In this document: positions 1 to 8,139 of the stretch, piece by piece
How the letters are laid out: each line of letters opens with the position of its first letter
How positions within the stretch are numbered: position 1 is the first letter of the stretch
NCBI GenBank assembly: GCA_945869265.1
Contig: CAMBOI010000006.1
Span: 1-64,000 of the forward strand
DNA from: an uncultured Prevotella sp.
Lineage (GTDB): Bacteria > Bacteroidota > Bacteroidia > Bacteroidales > Bacteroidaceae
Direction of reading: 5' to 3'
Length of the DNA stretch: 64,000 bases
Notes under the pieces: model-generated
Database searches by the model: none
Told to the model about the DNA's origin: nothing
Seen by the model: the letters and a program-made list of their open reading frames with translations, nothing else
Made by a program: the position numbers and the translations under genes

Positions 1-2
1 AG

Positions 3-140
3 TGTAAGTGTCACTATGCGTATCCTACTTGCACACATACTATCTGTGGTGTAATCCGACTCTCTTTCATCAATGAATCAGAGTATGAGGCAGACTACCG
101 TTACTACACTACAGGAGAGTTTGATAATCCTTTTAAATAA
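3..140 (+). CDS. 3' end of an unidentified gene, truncated by the window edge
   Basis: An open frame enters from the left edge and ends at the TAA at 138-140, giving at least 45 residues that end GEFDNPFK. The visible part starts with closely spaced cysteines (CKCHYAYPTCTHTIC), which could be a metal-binding knuckle. It lies 11 bases before the next gene on the same strand, so it is probably the upstream member of the accessory operon. Too little is visible to name a family. Confidence 0.4.
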   Translation, partial: CKCHYAYPTCTHTICGVIRLSFINESEYEADYRYYTTGEFDNPFK

Positions 141-151
141 AGAAAACAAGA

Positions 152-604
152 ATGATAGAGAATAATAATCACTACTACACAGAGTGTACATACGAGCATA
201 TCTGTAAAGTCAACGAAGGAGTCACATCTATTGAAGATTGGGGACTTGCCGATGAAATCGAACTGACCAAAATTGTATTCCCAAGTACTCTTACAAAGTT
301 AGGAGACCAGTGCTGCCTCTGCTTGGAAAACCTTGTTGAGGTGGAATTCAATATGAAGTGTTCATTAGAGGTTATCCCAAGAAGCTGCTTTGCACAGTGT
401 GCCTCTCTGAAACAGATTGTTCTTCCTCCATCAGTAAAGGCTATTGAAGAAGACGCTTTCGGAGAGAGTGGAATCAAGAATGTTGTAATCACTTCCGAAG
501 AAATGCCAACTATCGACGAGTCAGCATTCCAAGATTGTTCTATTGTTGTGGTGTTCAATGCAGTCACAAAGGAACGTACAGTTTTCAACTCATCACAATC
601 ATAA
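152..604 (+). CDS. BspA-type leucine-rich repeat protein (LRR_5), small
   Basis: A 150-residue protein with no signal peptide. Residues about 40-125 contain about four irregular LRR_5 units of the Treponema/Bacteroides BspA type, with phrases such as IVFPSTLTKLGDQC, LKQIVLPPSVKAIEEDAF and IKNVVITSEEMPTIDESAF. This fold usually mediates protein binding; the partner cannot be told. Lacking a secretion signal, it is likely cytoplasmic. It is followed after 4 bases by the next gene, so the two are probably translationally coupled. A much larger LRR_5 protein ends the same operon. Confidence 0.75.
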   Translation: MIENNNHYYTECTYEHICKVNEGVTSIEDWGLADEIELTKIVFPSTLTKLGDQCCLCLENLVEVEFNMKCSLEVIPRSCFAQCASLKQIVLPPSVKAIEEDAFGESGIKNVVITSEEMPTIDESAFQDCSIVVVFNAVTKERTVFNSSQS

Positions 605-608
605 GGTC

Positions 609-1079
609 ATGTATAACATTGTAGTTTTTGCAGAGGACAAAGAGTTAATACCTCATATCTATAGGGCATTAAAGAAATTCGCAAAGGAAAACTGTCACGT
701 CATCAATGTTGTTGATGCAGATACTCTGCCAGATGAAGCAGAGTGGTTTAAGGGTACTTTCGAGGAATATTATACCATAGTAGTTGTATCTGAAGGTAAG
801 AGATGTCTTGAGACATACGATTTCTATCAGTATGACCGAGTATTCTACTCACCCATAGTCTCACATCCAATCTTGGATGAATATGACAAAGATTGGCACG
901 AATATTTCAATAAACGGATATGGTGTATTGGTGGAGAAGGAAAATACTATAATGAATTAACGAACATTTGCACTGACTTCGCAGAGTTGCCGCCGCATGA
1001 TCCGGCGGCAACGAATGGACTGTCTGTCCTTGCAAAAGTTCTAAAATCACTCATAGGTTATGATTGTAATAACTCCTAA
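609..1079 (+). CDS. conserved-looking hypothetical protein, 156 aa
   Basis: The frame is open from 543, but ATG 609 is preferred: it lies 4 bases after the preceding stop and has AAGG just upstream. The protein starts MYNIVVFAEDKELIPHIYRAL and looks like a cytoplasmic alpha/beta protein, with hydrophobic strands (YNIVVFA, TIVVVSEG) alternating with helices, possibly a Rossmann or flavodoxin-like fold. I do not recognise the family. It belongs to the tight plus-strand accessory operon with LRR and WG-repeat genes. Confidence 0.55.
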   Translation: MYNIVVFAEDKELIPHIYRALKKFAKENCHVINVVDADTLPDEAEWFKGTFEEYYTIVVVSEGKRCLETYDFYQYDRVFYSPIVSHPILDEYDKDWHEYFNKRIWCIGGEGKYYNELTNICTDFAELPPHDPAATNGLSVLAKVLKSLIGYDCNNS

Positions 1080-1101
1080 CAAACAATAGCAACAACGACT
1101 G

Positions 1102-1707
1102 ATGAAAGAAATTAGCATACAAACTATCGAGGAAGAGATACTCAATCTCTATAAGCAACGAGGAGAGCACTATGAGGAGATTGCTGCTCTTCTGCGAGTG
1201 CGCAAGGAACTTCTTGATGTTGATACTTGCTGTGATATCGAAGAACATCTCCAAGACCTCCGCGAATTCAATGAAGCGTTGACAAATCATCTCATGATGC
1301 TGTGGGATGATGCCTATAGTGTGTATGAGTCGTTCAAGAATGTTAAGCCAGAATACGAGTATGACATTAAGGCTTACCTTGTTTTTGGAGATGAAGATGA
1401 TGAAGAGTCAGAACAAACAACTGAACAGCAGATATTTAACATAATCTGCGAGACAGATAAAAACTATCAGTATAGTGGCATTATCGTAGGAGGGTTGCAC
1501 TTACCGATTTGTGGGTACAAGACATTCGACGATTGGATAGGAAATGATGGCGTGTCTTGGAACGAACATCTTCCAAAAGAAGAAACAAAGGATATCCCAC
1601 TCACAATGATGTTCCACCAACTATACGACCATTCACTATTCGCATTGTCAGACTTCTTACATATCCGTAAGTTTGAACAAGTGATTGAAGTATGTATGAC
1701 TAAATAA
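1102..1707 (+). CDS. hypothetical protein, 201 aa, acidic
   Basis: No family is recognised. The N-terminal half (residues 1-75) is predicted helical and charged, possibly a helical hairpin; a very acidic linker follows at about 90-105 (FGDEDDEESEQ). The C-terminal half is mixed alpha/beta with several Trp and His residues. There is no signal peptide or membrane segment. It starts 22 bases after the previous gene and ends 8 bases before the next, supporting co-transcription. Confidence 0.55.
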   Translation: MKEISIQTIEEEILNLYKQRGEHYEEIAALLRVRKELLDVDTCCDIEEHLQDLREFNEALTNHLMMLWDDAYSVYESFKNVKPEYEYDIKAYLVFGDEDDEESEQTTEQQIFNIICETDKNYQYSGIIVGGLHLPICGYKTFDDWIGNDGVSWNEHLPKEETKDIPLTMMFHQLYDHSLFALSDFLHIRKFEQVIEVCMTK

Positions 1708-1715
1708 GAATCCTT

Positions 1716-2573
1716 ATGACAAACAAAAGAGAATGGCGAACAGCCAAACAAATAAACGAGATGGCTCTCCGTGTGTGTACCTATAGGTCGGATGGGAGCA
1801 AACGAAGCCTACCTACAATAGAGCAAGCGCAAGAGTATGACGAGATAATTGATACACTGTTTGCTTGTTATATGGGGTATCAAGGTGAATTGACTGATGA
1901 TGAAGTTAGTCAGATGCAGCGCAGAGAAGAAGAGTTTGACCATCTTCAACTCGATATGAGGTATCAAGTCTTTGAGGAGAATGGTAAACGAGGGCTTCGA
2001 CATCCCTCTGGATATGTTGTTGTCCCACCATTATTCGATGACATAGCAGAACAATATGATGCATTGGGAAAAAGATGGGGACCTACATTCGCCGTACCTG
2101 TAATACGAGATGGTAAGTATGCTCTCTATGTTATGGGACGCCCCCAAGACCAAGATTTTCAAAAAGAACCCTTGACAGAACGAGAGAAGTATGGTAAGTT
2201 AGTGACGGAGTTCATATATGATAATATTTACAAGTTCTTCGGCACTCCCGGTTTCTTCATCGTAGAGAAAGATGGAAAGAAAGGTGTTATTGATTCTGGC
2301 GGAAACACCATTGTCCCCATCGAGCAAGATGAGATATACGAACAGATGGATATAGATGGATGTTTCCCCTTCATTTGCAACGGTAAATGGGGAGTGTCAT
2401 GTCATGGGAAAACCACAGATGCAGAATTCGTTGATGTCATCATTCAATCTGAAGACTTTGTGCGTGTTAAGATAGAAGGAGATGACACATACTATTATCT
2501 TGATGATTATGGCAACCTTACAAGCAAGCGCCATGAGGCATTCTTCGGCTCTTGGTATGATATGAGTAAGTAA
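1716..2573 (+). CDS. WG-repeat containing protein
   Basis: A 285-residue cytoplasmic protein. After a helical N-terminus (1-75) it contains several degenerate WG (KWG) repeats: FEENGKRGLRHPSGYVVVP, VIRDGKYALYVMG, VEKDGKKGVIDSGGNTIVP and ICNGKWGVSCHG. WG repeats are beta-rich modules common in Bacteroidota proteins of unknown role, often in accessory loci with LRR_5 proteins, as here. It sits 8 bases after the preceding gene. No enzyme motif is visible. Confidence 0.7.
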   Translation: MTNKREWRTAKQINEMALRVCTYRSDGSKRSLPTIEQAQEYDEIIDTLFACYMGYQGELTDDEVSQMQRREEEFDHLQLDMRYQVFEENGKRGLRHPSGYVVVPPLFDDIAEQYDALGKRWGPTFAVPVIRDGKYALYVMGRPQDQDFQKEPLTEREKYGKLVTEFIYDNIYKFFGTPGFFIVEKDGKKGVIDSGGNTIVPIEQDEIYEQMDIDGCFPFICNGKWGVSCHGKTTDAEFVDVIIQSEDFVRVKIEGDDTYYYLDDYGNLTSKRHEAFFGSWYDMSK

Positions 2574-2591
2574 CAACTAAAAAACAAAAGT

Positions 2592-2711
2592 ATGAGTAAC
2601 ATTAATCCAACGTCTGACAAGCAGACAAAAGAGAACGACAAGACAAAAGCAATAAAGAAGAAAAACTTCTTGGAAGGCAAAAAAATGCCTAAAATACCTA
2701 ATGTTATTTGA
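2592..2711 (+). CDS. small lysine-rich hypothetical protein, 39 aa
   Basis: A short frame (MSNINPTSDKQTKEND..., ending KMPKIPNVI) fills the gap between the WG-repeat gene (ends 2573) and the large LRR gene (starts 2740). It is preceded by an A-rich stretch and rich in Lys, Asn and Thr. The gap is otherwise unexplained and the spacing (18 and 28 bases) fits the operon. There is no homology evidence, so it could be chance. Confidence 0.4.
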   Translation: MSNINPTSDKQTKENDKTKAIKKKNFLEGKKMPKIPNVI

Positions 2712-2739
2712 GGATGAAGAATAATTAATCCCAACAGTT

Positions 2740-4731
2740 ATGATTAAGATTGAAGTATTCGACAATGATGATGGCTATATCGAGGAAGAGACATTAGATA
2801 GTCACGAGGTACTTGCCTTGGCACTAAATGGCTGGTCTATGCCAGAGATTGCATCGGTTTCTATATTGAAAATCAATGACAAGTCATTCGATGTCGGTGA
2901 ATGGAAGAGTAAGTTCCCACTTGCTAAGGCTATGTTGGACAACTTCTGGAAGCGCAATTCAGAAGAAGCATTGACCGAACTGATTCGCTCAACAGATTCC
3001 ATATACTTCTTGGAATGTACCACTTCTGTCAGTAAGATGTTCAGAGATGCTGGCGCTGTGGCTGTGCCTTGCTCGATGGTCAAGCATCTTATCCACGAAG
3101 ATGTTGTGCCTTATCCTAATAGTGATTGCTATATGCATCAGGGGCAAGAACTGCCCAATCAAGGTGCTTGGAAGACTTTGTTTCTATTGCCATCGTTGGA
3201 CATATACGACAAGATACAATCGAAGATACTTGACTGCTCTAATATAATATTTAATAGCGTCAAGGAGGCAGTAAGTACAATTGCATATCTATACTCATTG
3301 ACAGCAGAAGAGTCTGTGTATGATTTCTTCCCTCGTCATCGAGAGATAGTGCGTCGCGCACAGAATTACCTCGATGACCACCACGATGAGATGACTCAGT
3401 ATGATGCTGAAATTCGATTTCGATATTCAAAATACTTCCTCCAGGACTATCATACAATAGAGTTGAGAGATATTCCAGAGAAATACATTGAAACTGTTGT
3501 CGATGACGAAGGCGGCGTATACAGTAAAAGCGGAAAACGTCTGGTTAAAATCGCAGATAAGAAGAACTTTACCGCGACAACATATAAGGTAAAAGAAGGC
3601 TGCGAGTCTTTGGATGATGGTGCAATGTGCTGCATTGATTCACTTGAACAAGTTCTGTTACCGAATTCATTGCACAGAATTGGCGCTAATCAGTTCTTGA
3701 ACGATAAGAACTTGAAGTTATTAACTATACCATCAAGCGTTGACTTCGATATCGAGGGAAGTATGTGCGAGCACTGTACAGCACTTGAGTCGGTCGTGTT
3801 CAATAATCATCAAGAGTATCTCGACATCGCGATGTTCAATGGATGTTCCAGTCTCAAGGATGTTCAACTACCTCAGACCCTGGTAGGGCTATCGGACAAT
3901 GTTTTCGCTGGCACAAAGTCGTTGAAGACACTGGATATTCCGACGGTCAGATGGATAGGTGGCGAATGTTTCCGAGACTCTGCCATAGAGAGAATCGTCT
4001 TGCCGAAGTGCATTAAGTCGGTGGCATCAGATGCTTTTGTGGGAGTACCGTCTGAATGCATCAACATCAATGCCTTTCCGACATACTTCAATTATCCATT
4101 ATCTTTCGATGCTGAAATCCACTTATTGCCACGACTGTTTGTCGATGGGTGGATATTAGACTTAATGCGTATGTATGCATACATAAGGTATATCCAAGAC
4201 CACAGTACGAGGGTGTACTTACTTGAAGATGAAAAGCGAAAACTGAAGGAGTACCTCAATTGGATAAGAAATAATTGGTGGATGAGTCTGTCTAACGATG
4301 ACATCGAGTCATTCTTCGCCACTATGAAGATTAGTGGATTTTCGCCATTGTACTTTCTTTGTGTGCTGAACAATCATCTTGCAGAACAAGATTTGCGAAT
4401 CGTAAACCGTAGTTCAATTGTGTATGCTTGCGAGTTCAAGGCTAACTTACGAAACATCTATGATTTGATTGGCGAGAGTGGAACTTATAATGATATTGAG
4501 AAATGGGTGAACTCTATAGGTACAGAGTCGGTGAAGCATCTTGACCCTATGATGAAGTCAGAGATTGATATCGCATTAAGTTCTACATTCTCTCACGATG
4601 GAAAGACTGTTGTACGTATGAGACGAGTCTGGGGATATTCTCCCGAAGTCGGTAACACGATAACAGTTGATACGAAGAGTATCATTGAAGTTGCTGACAC
4701 TCTGAATCAAATGGAAATCAATGGCAAATAA
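2740..4731 (+). CDS. large BspA-type leucine-rich repeat protein
   Basis: A 663-residue protein without an obvious signal peptide. Residues 1-250 form a helical domain of unknown family. Residues about 285-450 hold a run of LRR_5 units (for example SLEQVLLPNSLHRIGANQF, SLKDVQLPQTLVGLSDNVF, SAIERIVLPKCIKSVASDAF). Residues 460-663 are again helical and charged. The LRR block is probably a binding surface between two helical domains. It is the last gene of the 152-4731 cluster and is followed at once by a hairpin. The gene looks intact. Confidence 0.7.
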   Translation: MIKIEVFDNDDGYIEEETLDSHEVLALALNGWSMPEIASVSILKINDKSFDVGEWKSKFPLAKAMLDNFWKRNSEEALTELIRSTDSIYFLECTTSVSKMFRDAGAVAVPCSMVKHLIHEDVVPYPNSDCYMHQGQELPNQGAWKTLFLLPSLDIYDKIQSKILDCSNIIFNSVKEAVSTIAYLYSLTAEESVYDFFPRHREIVRRAQNYLDDHHDEMTQYDAEIRFRYSKYFLQDYHTIELRDIPEKYIETVVDDEGGVYSKSGKRLVKIADKKNFTATTYKVKEGCESLDDGAMCCIDSLEQVLLPNSLHRIGANQFLNDKNLKLLTIPSSVDFDIEGSMCEHCTALESVVFNNHQEYLDIAMFNGCSSLKDVQLPQTLVGLSDNVFAGTKSLKTLDIPTVRWIGGECFRDSAIERIVLPKCIKSVASDAFVGVPSECININAFPTYFNYPLSFDAEIHLLPRLFVDGWILDLMRMYAYIRYIQDHSTRVYLLEDEKRKLKEYLNWIRNNWWMSLSNDDIESFFATMKISGFSPLYFLCVLNNHLAEQDLRIVNRSSIVYACEFKANLRNIYDLIGESGTYNDIEKWVNSIGTESVKHLDPMMKSEIDIALSSTFSHDGKTVVRMRRVWGYSPEVGNTITVDTKSIIEVADTLNQMEINGK

Positions 4732-4735
4732 CAAA

Positions 4736-4780
4736 ACATTGCATAAAGAAGTAGGATGAACTTACTCCTTTATGCAATGT
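4736..4780 (+). terminator. hairpin after the LRR operon
   Basis: An inverted repeat ACATTGCATAAAG ... CTTTATGCAATGT (13-base arms, 19-base loop) starts 4 bases after the stop of the large LRR gene. There is no clear T run after it, so it may act as a 3'-end stabiliser or a weak terminator. Confidence 0.45.
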
Positions 4781-4859
4781 CTATATAGTACATTTCAGAT
4801 TTACACTATCTGCCAGAGAGAAAATGATTAACCTGATTTTCAGGAACGGGCTTTTTGAT

Positions 4860-4867
4860 TACCTTTG
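4860..4867 (+). promoter_or_regulatory. Bacteroidota -7 element (TACCTTTG)
   Basis: TACCTTTG matches TAnnTTTG and lies 13 bases before ATG 4881. The expected transcription start near 4875 would make the ASCH mRNA almost leaderless. The -33 region is weak. Confidence 0.5.
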
Positions 4868-4880
4868 CAGTAATTGCGAT

Positions 4881-5141
4881 ATGACATTACACCTTATACT
4901 GAAGACTCACTGGTTCAATATGATTGAACAAGGCAACAAACGTGAGGAGTACCGAGAGAATAAGCCATATTGGAACAAGCGGCTGTTCTCTCATAAGTAC
5001 ACTCACGTTTGCTTCCATAGTGCTTACACTAATGAAACGATGACTTATAAGATTGAGAGCATATCCATCGGTAGAGGTCGTGCAGAATGGGGAGCACCTT
5101 CAGAAGATGTCTATATTATAAAGTTCTCGGAAGAAGTTTGA
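4881..5141 (+). CDS. ASCH-domain protein
   Basis: A short protein of 86 residues beginning MTLHLILKTHWFNMI. The segment HWFNMIEQGNKREEYRENK followed by PYWNKRL is the characteristic start of ASCH domains, a PUA-like beta-barrel thought to bind RNA or modified nucleotides. The frame extends upstream to ATG 4824, but a TACCTTTG promoter inside that extension and the start of family similarity favour ATG 4881. It has its own promoter downstream of the LRR operon hairpin. Such proteins are common in mobile elements and accessory islands, in line with the integrase remnant nearby. Confidence 0.65.
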   Translation: MTLHLILKTHWFNMIEQGNKREEYRENKPYWNKRLFSHKYTHVCFHSAYTNETMTYKIESISIGRGRAEWGAPSEDVYIIKFSEEV

Positions 5142-5262
5142 AATTTGCTATCTCTATGGTTGGGCAACAATCTGCAATGTCTATTGATGTGAACGTATGC
5201 GTTGCCATACCCGCCAGCGTCACTTTCTGATGGATAAAGGTGGTGATGCCGGGCACATTTTA
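5142..5262. other. gap between ASCH gene and integrase remnant
   Basis: I see no gene, promoter or clear repeat in these 121 bases. Confidence 0.4.
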
Positions 5263-5487
5263 TCACGCTGCTTGCTCCGATTCTTCATCCTTCAGCATCT
5301 TAATCCATTTCGATATTGTAGGTGCAGAAGCCTTCAGACCATTCTCGGCAAGGTAAGCAACTTCCTCTCTTAACGACATTCCATCCTTATGGAATACATA
5401 ACTGTTGGGTATTGTCCCAAGTTGCAACAATGACCTGTTGTCGAGTACTAACCTTAACATAGTTGGAATTCCAACGGCATCGAACAT
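5263..5487 (-). pseudogene. open fragment overlapping the integrase remnant, HTH-like tail
   Basis: An open frame of 74 codons overlaps the integrase remnant in another frame. Only its C-terminal half (from about SLREEVAYLAENGLKASAP to KMLKDEESEQAA) looks protein-like; the arrangement resembles a short helix-turn-helix tail. It continues where the integrase frame stops (5387), so the pair may be a frameshifted or fused relic rather than two genes. The family is not recognised. Confidence 0.3.
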
Positions 5488-5545
5488 AAAGAAGTGATTC
5501 TTCCTTCTTCGGTTCTTTGAGAGTGTAATTGATGTGTACGTTCAT
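5387..5545 (-). pseudogene. truncated tyrosine recombinase (N-terminal arm-binding domain only)
   Basis: Translating from ATG 5545 gives MNVHINYTLKEPKKEESLLY, then VRCRWNSNYVKVST..., stopping after 52 codons. This matches the arm-type DNA-binding domain at the start of Bacteroidota tyrosine integrases (short beta strands, LKEPK, VRxRW, KVST, then a W/N-rich turn). The core-binding and catalytic domains (R..H-x-x-R..Y) are missing, so it cannot be active. It starts about 200 bases from the end of guaA, a known integration target for genomic islands, and reads away from it, as expected for an island integrase next to its att site. Confidence 0.6.
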
Positions 5546-5615
5546 CTTTATTTGGGTTTAGAATACGAGGGGACCGAAGGGACCATCAGGGGGGACCTAA
5601 ACAAAGAAACTGTAC

Positions 5616-5666
5616 AAAAACAGACCGCAATCGGCATTCTTGTGATAGATGTGCTGACTGCGGTCT
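5616..5666 (-). terminator. rho-independent terminator of the guaA operon
   Basis: On the minus strand a 15-base stem (AGACCGCAGTCAGCA paired with TGCCGATTGCGGTCT, one mismatch and one G-U pair) is followed by GTTTTTG. It lies 80 bases after the guaA stop. Confidence 0.75.
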
Positions 5667-5747
5667 AACTATGTGATATCGTGCGATATTGCTATCAATG
5701 TGGGGAGTCAAGAGGCGTTGCTTGCAACGGCTCTGTGAGACCCTATT

Positions 5748-7358
5748 TTATTCCCACTCGATTGTGGAAGGTGGTTTTGAGGAGATGTCATAGCATACGC
5801 GATTGACTCCCTTTACCTTGTTGATAATCTCATTCGACACTTTTGCCATAAAGTCGTAGGGCAGATGTGCCCAGTCGGCGGTCATGGCGTCGGTGGAGGT
5901 GACGGCACGAAGAGCAACTGGATGCTCATAGGTGCGCTCGTCGCCCATAACGCCAACACTGCGGACAGTGGACAGGAGCACTGTGCCTGCCTGCCAAACC
6001 TGGTCGTAGAGCGATACCTCTATCTCGCCGTCAGTCATCTCGGCGGGCACTCCAGCTGCCAACACCTTGCGGGCATCTTCGCCTGAGAGGCGCACCTTGT
6101 AGTCGCGCAATCCGCGGATATAGATATCGTCGGCATCCTGGAGTATGCGCACCTTCTCGGGAGTGATGTCACCAAGGATACGTACGGCAAGACCTGGACC
6201 GGGGAAGGGATGACGGGTGATGAGGTGCTCGGGCATACCAAGTTGGCGACCTACACGGCGCACCTCGTCCTTGAACAACCACTTCAGGGGCTCGCACAAC
6301 TGGAGATGCATCTCCTTGGGCAGACCGCCTACGTTGTGGTGGCTCTTGATAACCTTTCCGGTGATGTTGAGACTCTCGATACGGTCGGGATAGATAGTGC
6401 CCTGGGCAAGCCACTTGGCACCTACAATCTTTTTTGCCTCGGCATTGAACACCTCAACAAAGTCGCGACCGATAATCTTGCGCTTCTGCTCGGGGTCGGT
6501 CACTCCACTAAGGTCGGAGAAGAACTTCTCACTGGCATCAACACCAATGACATTAAGACCGAGACACTCGTAGTCGTGCATAACATCGCGGAACTCATTC
6601 TTGCGCAACATTCCATGGTCAACGAAGATACAGGTGAGGTTTTTGCCGATGGCACGGTTGAGCAATACGGCACATACCGAAGAATCCACTCCGCCAGAGA
6701 GACCGAGGATTACCTTGTCGTCGCCAAGTTCAGCCTTTAGCTCTGCCACTGTGGTATCGACAAACGAGGCGGCACTCCAACTCTGGGTGGAACCGCAGAT
6801 ATCAACCACGAAGTTCTTCAGCAACTGTGTGCCCTGAAGGGTGTGGAATACCTCGGGATGGAACTGCACTGCCCATATAGCCTCCGACTTAGATGCATAG
6901 GCAGCGAATTTCACATCATTGGTTGAAGCGATGCACTCAAAACCCTCGGGGATGGCAGTGATGGTGTCGCCATGACTCATCCACACCTGGGAGTTCTGTT
7001 CAAAACCCTTGAACAGGGGATTAGTGGTATCTACTGTGGAGAGATGGGCACGACCATACTCGCGAGAGTCGGCCTTCTCTACCTTGCCTCCGAGAGTGTG
7101 CGAGATGAACTGCGCACCATAGCAGATGCCCAATACGGGCAGGCGACCTACGAACTGGCTCAAGTCAACCTTGAAAGCCTCAGGGTCGTGCACCGAATAG
7201 GGTGAACCGCTCAGGATGACTCCAATCACCGAGGGGTCGTCCTTAGGAAACTTGTTGTAGGGAAGAATCTCGCAGAAGGTGTCGAGCTCTCTGACACGAC
7301 GGCCGATAAGCTGGGTCGTCTGTGACCCGAAATCAAGAATAATAATCTTCTGTTCCAT
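5748..7358 (-). CDS. guaA: GMP synthase (glutamine-hydrolysing)
   Basis: A 536-residue enzyme converting XMP, ATP and glutamine to GMP in the cytoplasm, the last step of guanine nucleotide synthesis. The N-terminal class I glutamine amidotransferase shows the nucleophile motif LGICYGAQ near residue 78 and the His-Glu of FHPEVFH. The ATP pyrophosphatase domain has the P-loop LSGGVDSSV, and the C-terminal dimerisation domain ends with the conserved [11 protein letters not shown]. Length and motifs are complete. It starts 20 bases after the nucleotidyltransferase gene, so it is likely the last gene of a kinase-nucleotidyltransferase-guaA operon. Its 3' end borders the integrase remnant. Confidence 0.97.
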   Translation of the reverse strand: MEQKIIILDFGSQTTQLIGRRVRELDTFCEILPYNKFPKDDPSVIGVILSGSPYSVHDPEAFKVDLSQFVGRLPVLGICYGAQFISHTLGGKVEKADSREYGRAHLSTVDTTNPLFKGFEQNSQVWMSHGDTITAIPEGFECIASTNDVKFAAYASKSEAIWAVQFHPEVFHTLQGTQLLKNFVVDICGSTQSWSAASFVDTTVAELKAELGDDKVILGLSGGVDSSVCAVLLNRAIGKNLTCIFVDHGMLRKNEFRDVMHDYECLGLNVIGVDASEKFFSDLSGVTDPEQKRKIIGRDFVEVFNAEAKKIVGAKWLAQGTIYPDRIESLNITGKVIKSHHNVGGLPKEMHLQLCEPLKWLFKDEVRRVGRQLGMPEHLITRHPFPGPGLAVRILGDITPEKVRILQDADDIYIRGLRDYKVRLSGEDARKVLAAGVPAEMTDGEIEVSLYDQVWQAGTVLLSTVRSVGVMGDERTYEHPVALRAVTSTDAMTADWAHLPYDFMAKVSNEIINKVKGVNRVCYDISSKPPSTIEWE

Positions 7359-7378
7359 TGTTCTTTACATTATTATAT

Positions 7379-8101
7379 TTATATATGAATTATTTTTTCA
7401 GCCTCACTGAGCGAATCGAGCTTTCCTACATCGAGCAGACGTAGGTTGGTGTTGAGAATACCCCGGATGTCCGCCTTATGGCAAGCATCGAGATAGAAAT
7501 CGATGATGCCAAACTTATCTGGCCATTCGGCCATCAATGGGAACAATCGCGGTGAGAATACATGAAGACCTGAGAAAGCCGCCCTCAATCCTTCGGTGGA
7601 TTGGGAGGGCTGTGGTTTCACTTCTCCCGTCTTAATATTTATCCACGCCCTGAGCCTCATCTCATCATTAAAGATAAGATAGCGGGATGTCTTGCGCTCG
7701 CTCACCATCAGTGTGGCATCGTGTGAGATTGCCGACTCATAGAATGTGGCGAGATCCACATTATGTAATATGTCAACATTATGAATGAGGATGGGCGACG
7801 AGGGGTCGAAGAGCGGAGCAGCCTTGCGTATGCCGCCACCAGTGTCGAGCAGTGCGTCGCTCTCATCGCTTATGCGGATGTCAAGACCGAAGTTGTCGTT
7901 GGTCTTGAGATAGTCAATTATCTGCTCCGCAAAATGGTGTACATTCACCACAATGCGCTCAAATCCCGCCGACTTGAGATTCATAATAACCCGATGGAGA
8001 AGAGGTTCTCCCCCTACTCTCACCAATGCCTTTGGCATCGTGTCGGTCAGTGGACGCAAGCGGGTGCCAAGTCCCGCCGCAAATATCATTGCCTGTTTCA
8101 T
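7379..8101 (-). CDS. murU: MurU-like nucleotidyltransferase (sugar-1-phosphate uridylyltransferase)
   Basis: A 240-residue NTP_transferase protein with the N-terminal signature FAAGLGTRLRPLTDTMPKAL (Gly-rich nucleotide loop and the Lys that contacts phosphate) and VDILHNVDL in the active site. The family includes MurU (MurNAc-1-P to UDP-MurNAc) and related enzymes for mannose or glucose phosphates. Its place directly behind an AmgK-like sugar kinase points to the AmgK-MurU cell-wall recycling route, which bypasses de novo UDP-MurNAc synthesis. The function is inferred from context; another sugar-1-P substrate is possible. Confidence 0.75.
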   Translation of the reverse strand: MKQAMIFAAGLGTRLRPLTDTMPKALVRVGGEPLLHRVIMNLKSAGFERIVVNVHHFAEQIIDYLKTNDNFGLDIRISDESDALLDTGGGIRKAAPLFDPSSPILIHNVDILHNVDLATFYESAISHDATLMVSERKTSRYLIFNDEMRLRAWINIKTGEVKPQPSQSTEGLRAAFSGLHVFSPRLFPLMAEWPDKFGIIDFYLDACHKADIRGILNTNLRLLDVGKLDSLSEAEKIIHI

Positions 8102-8139
8102 TTTTCACTCTTCAATCTTCAATTTTCAATTTTCAATCT

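Noticed and set aside
8102..8139. TTCAATTTTCAATCTTCAA-type repeats between the kinase and murU genes, and similar AT-rich runs at 14255-14285 and 26775-26831
   Set aside because: Short simple-sequence spacers seen in several gaps here; no structure, site or conservation could be argued from one window.
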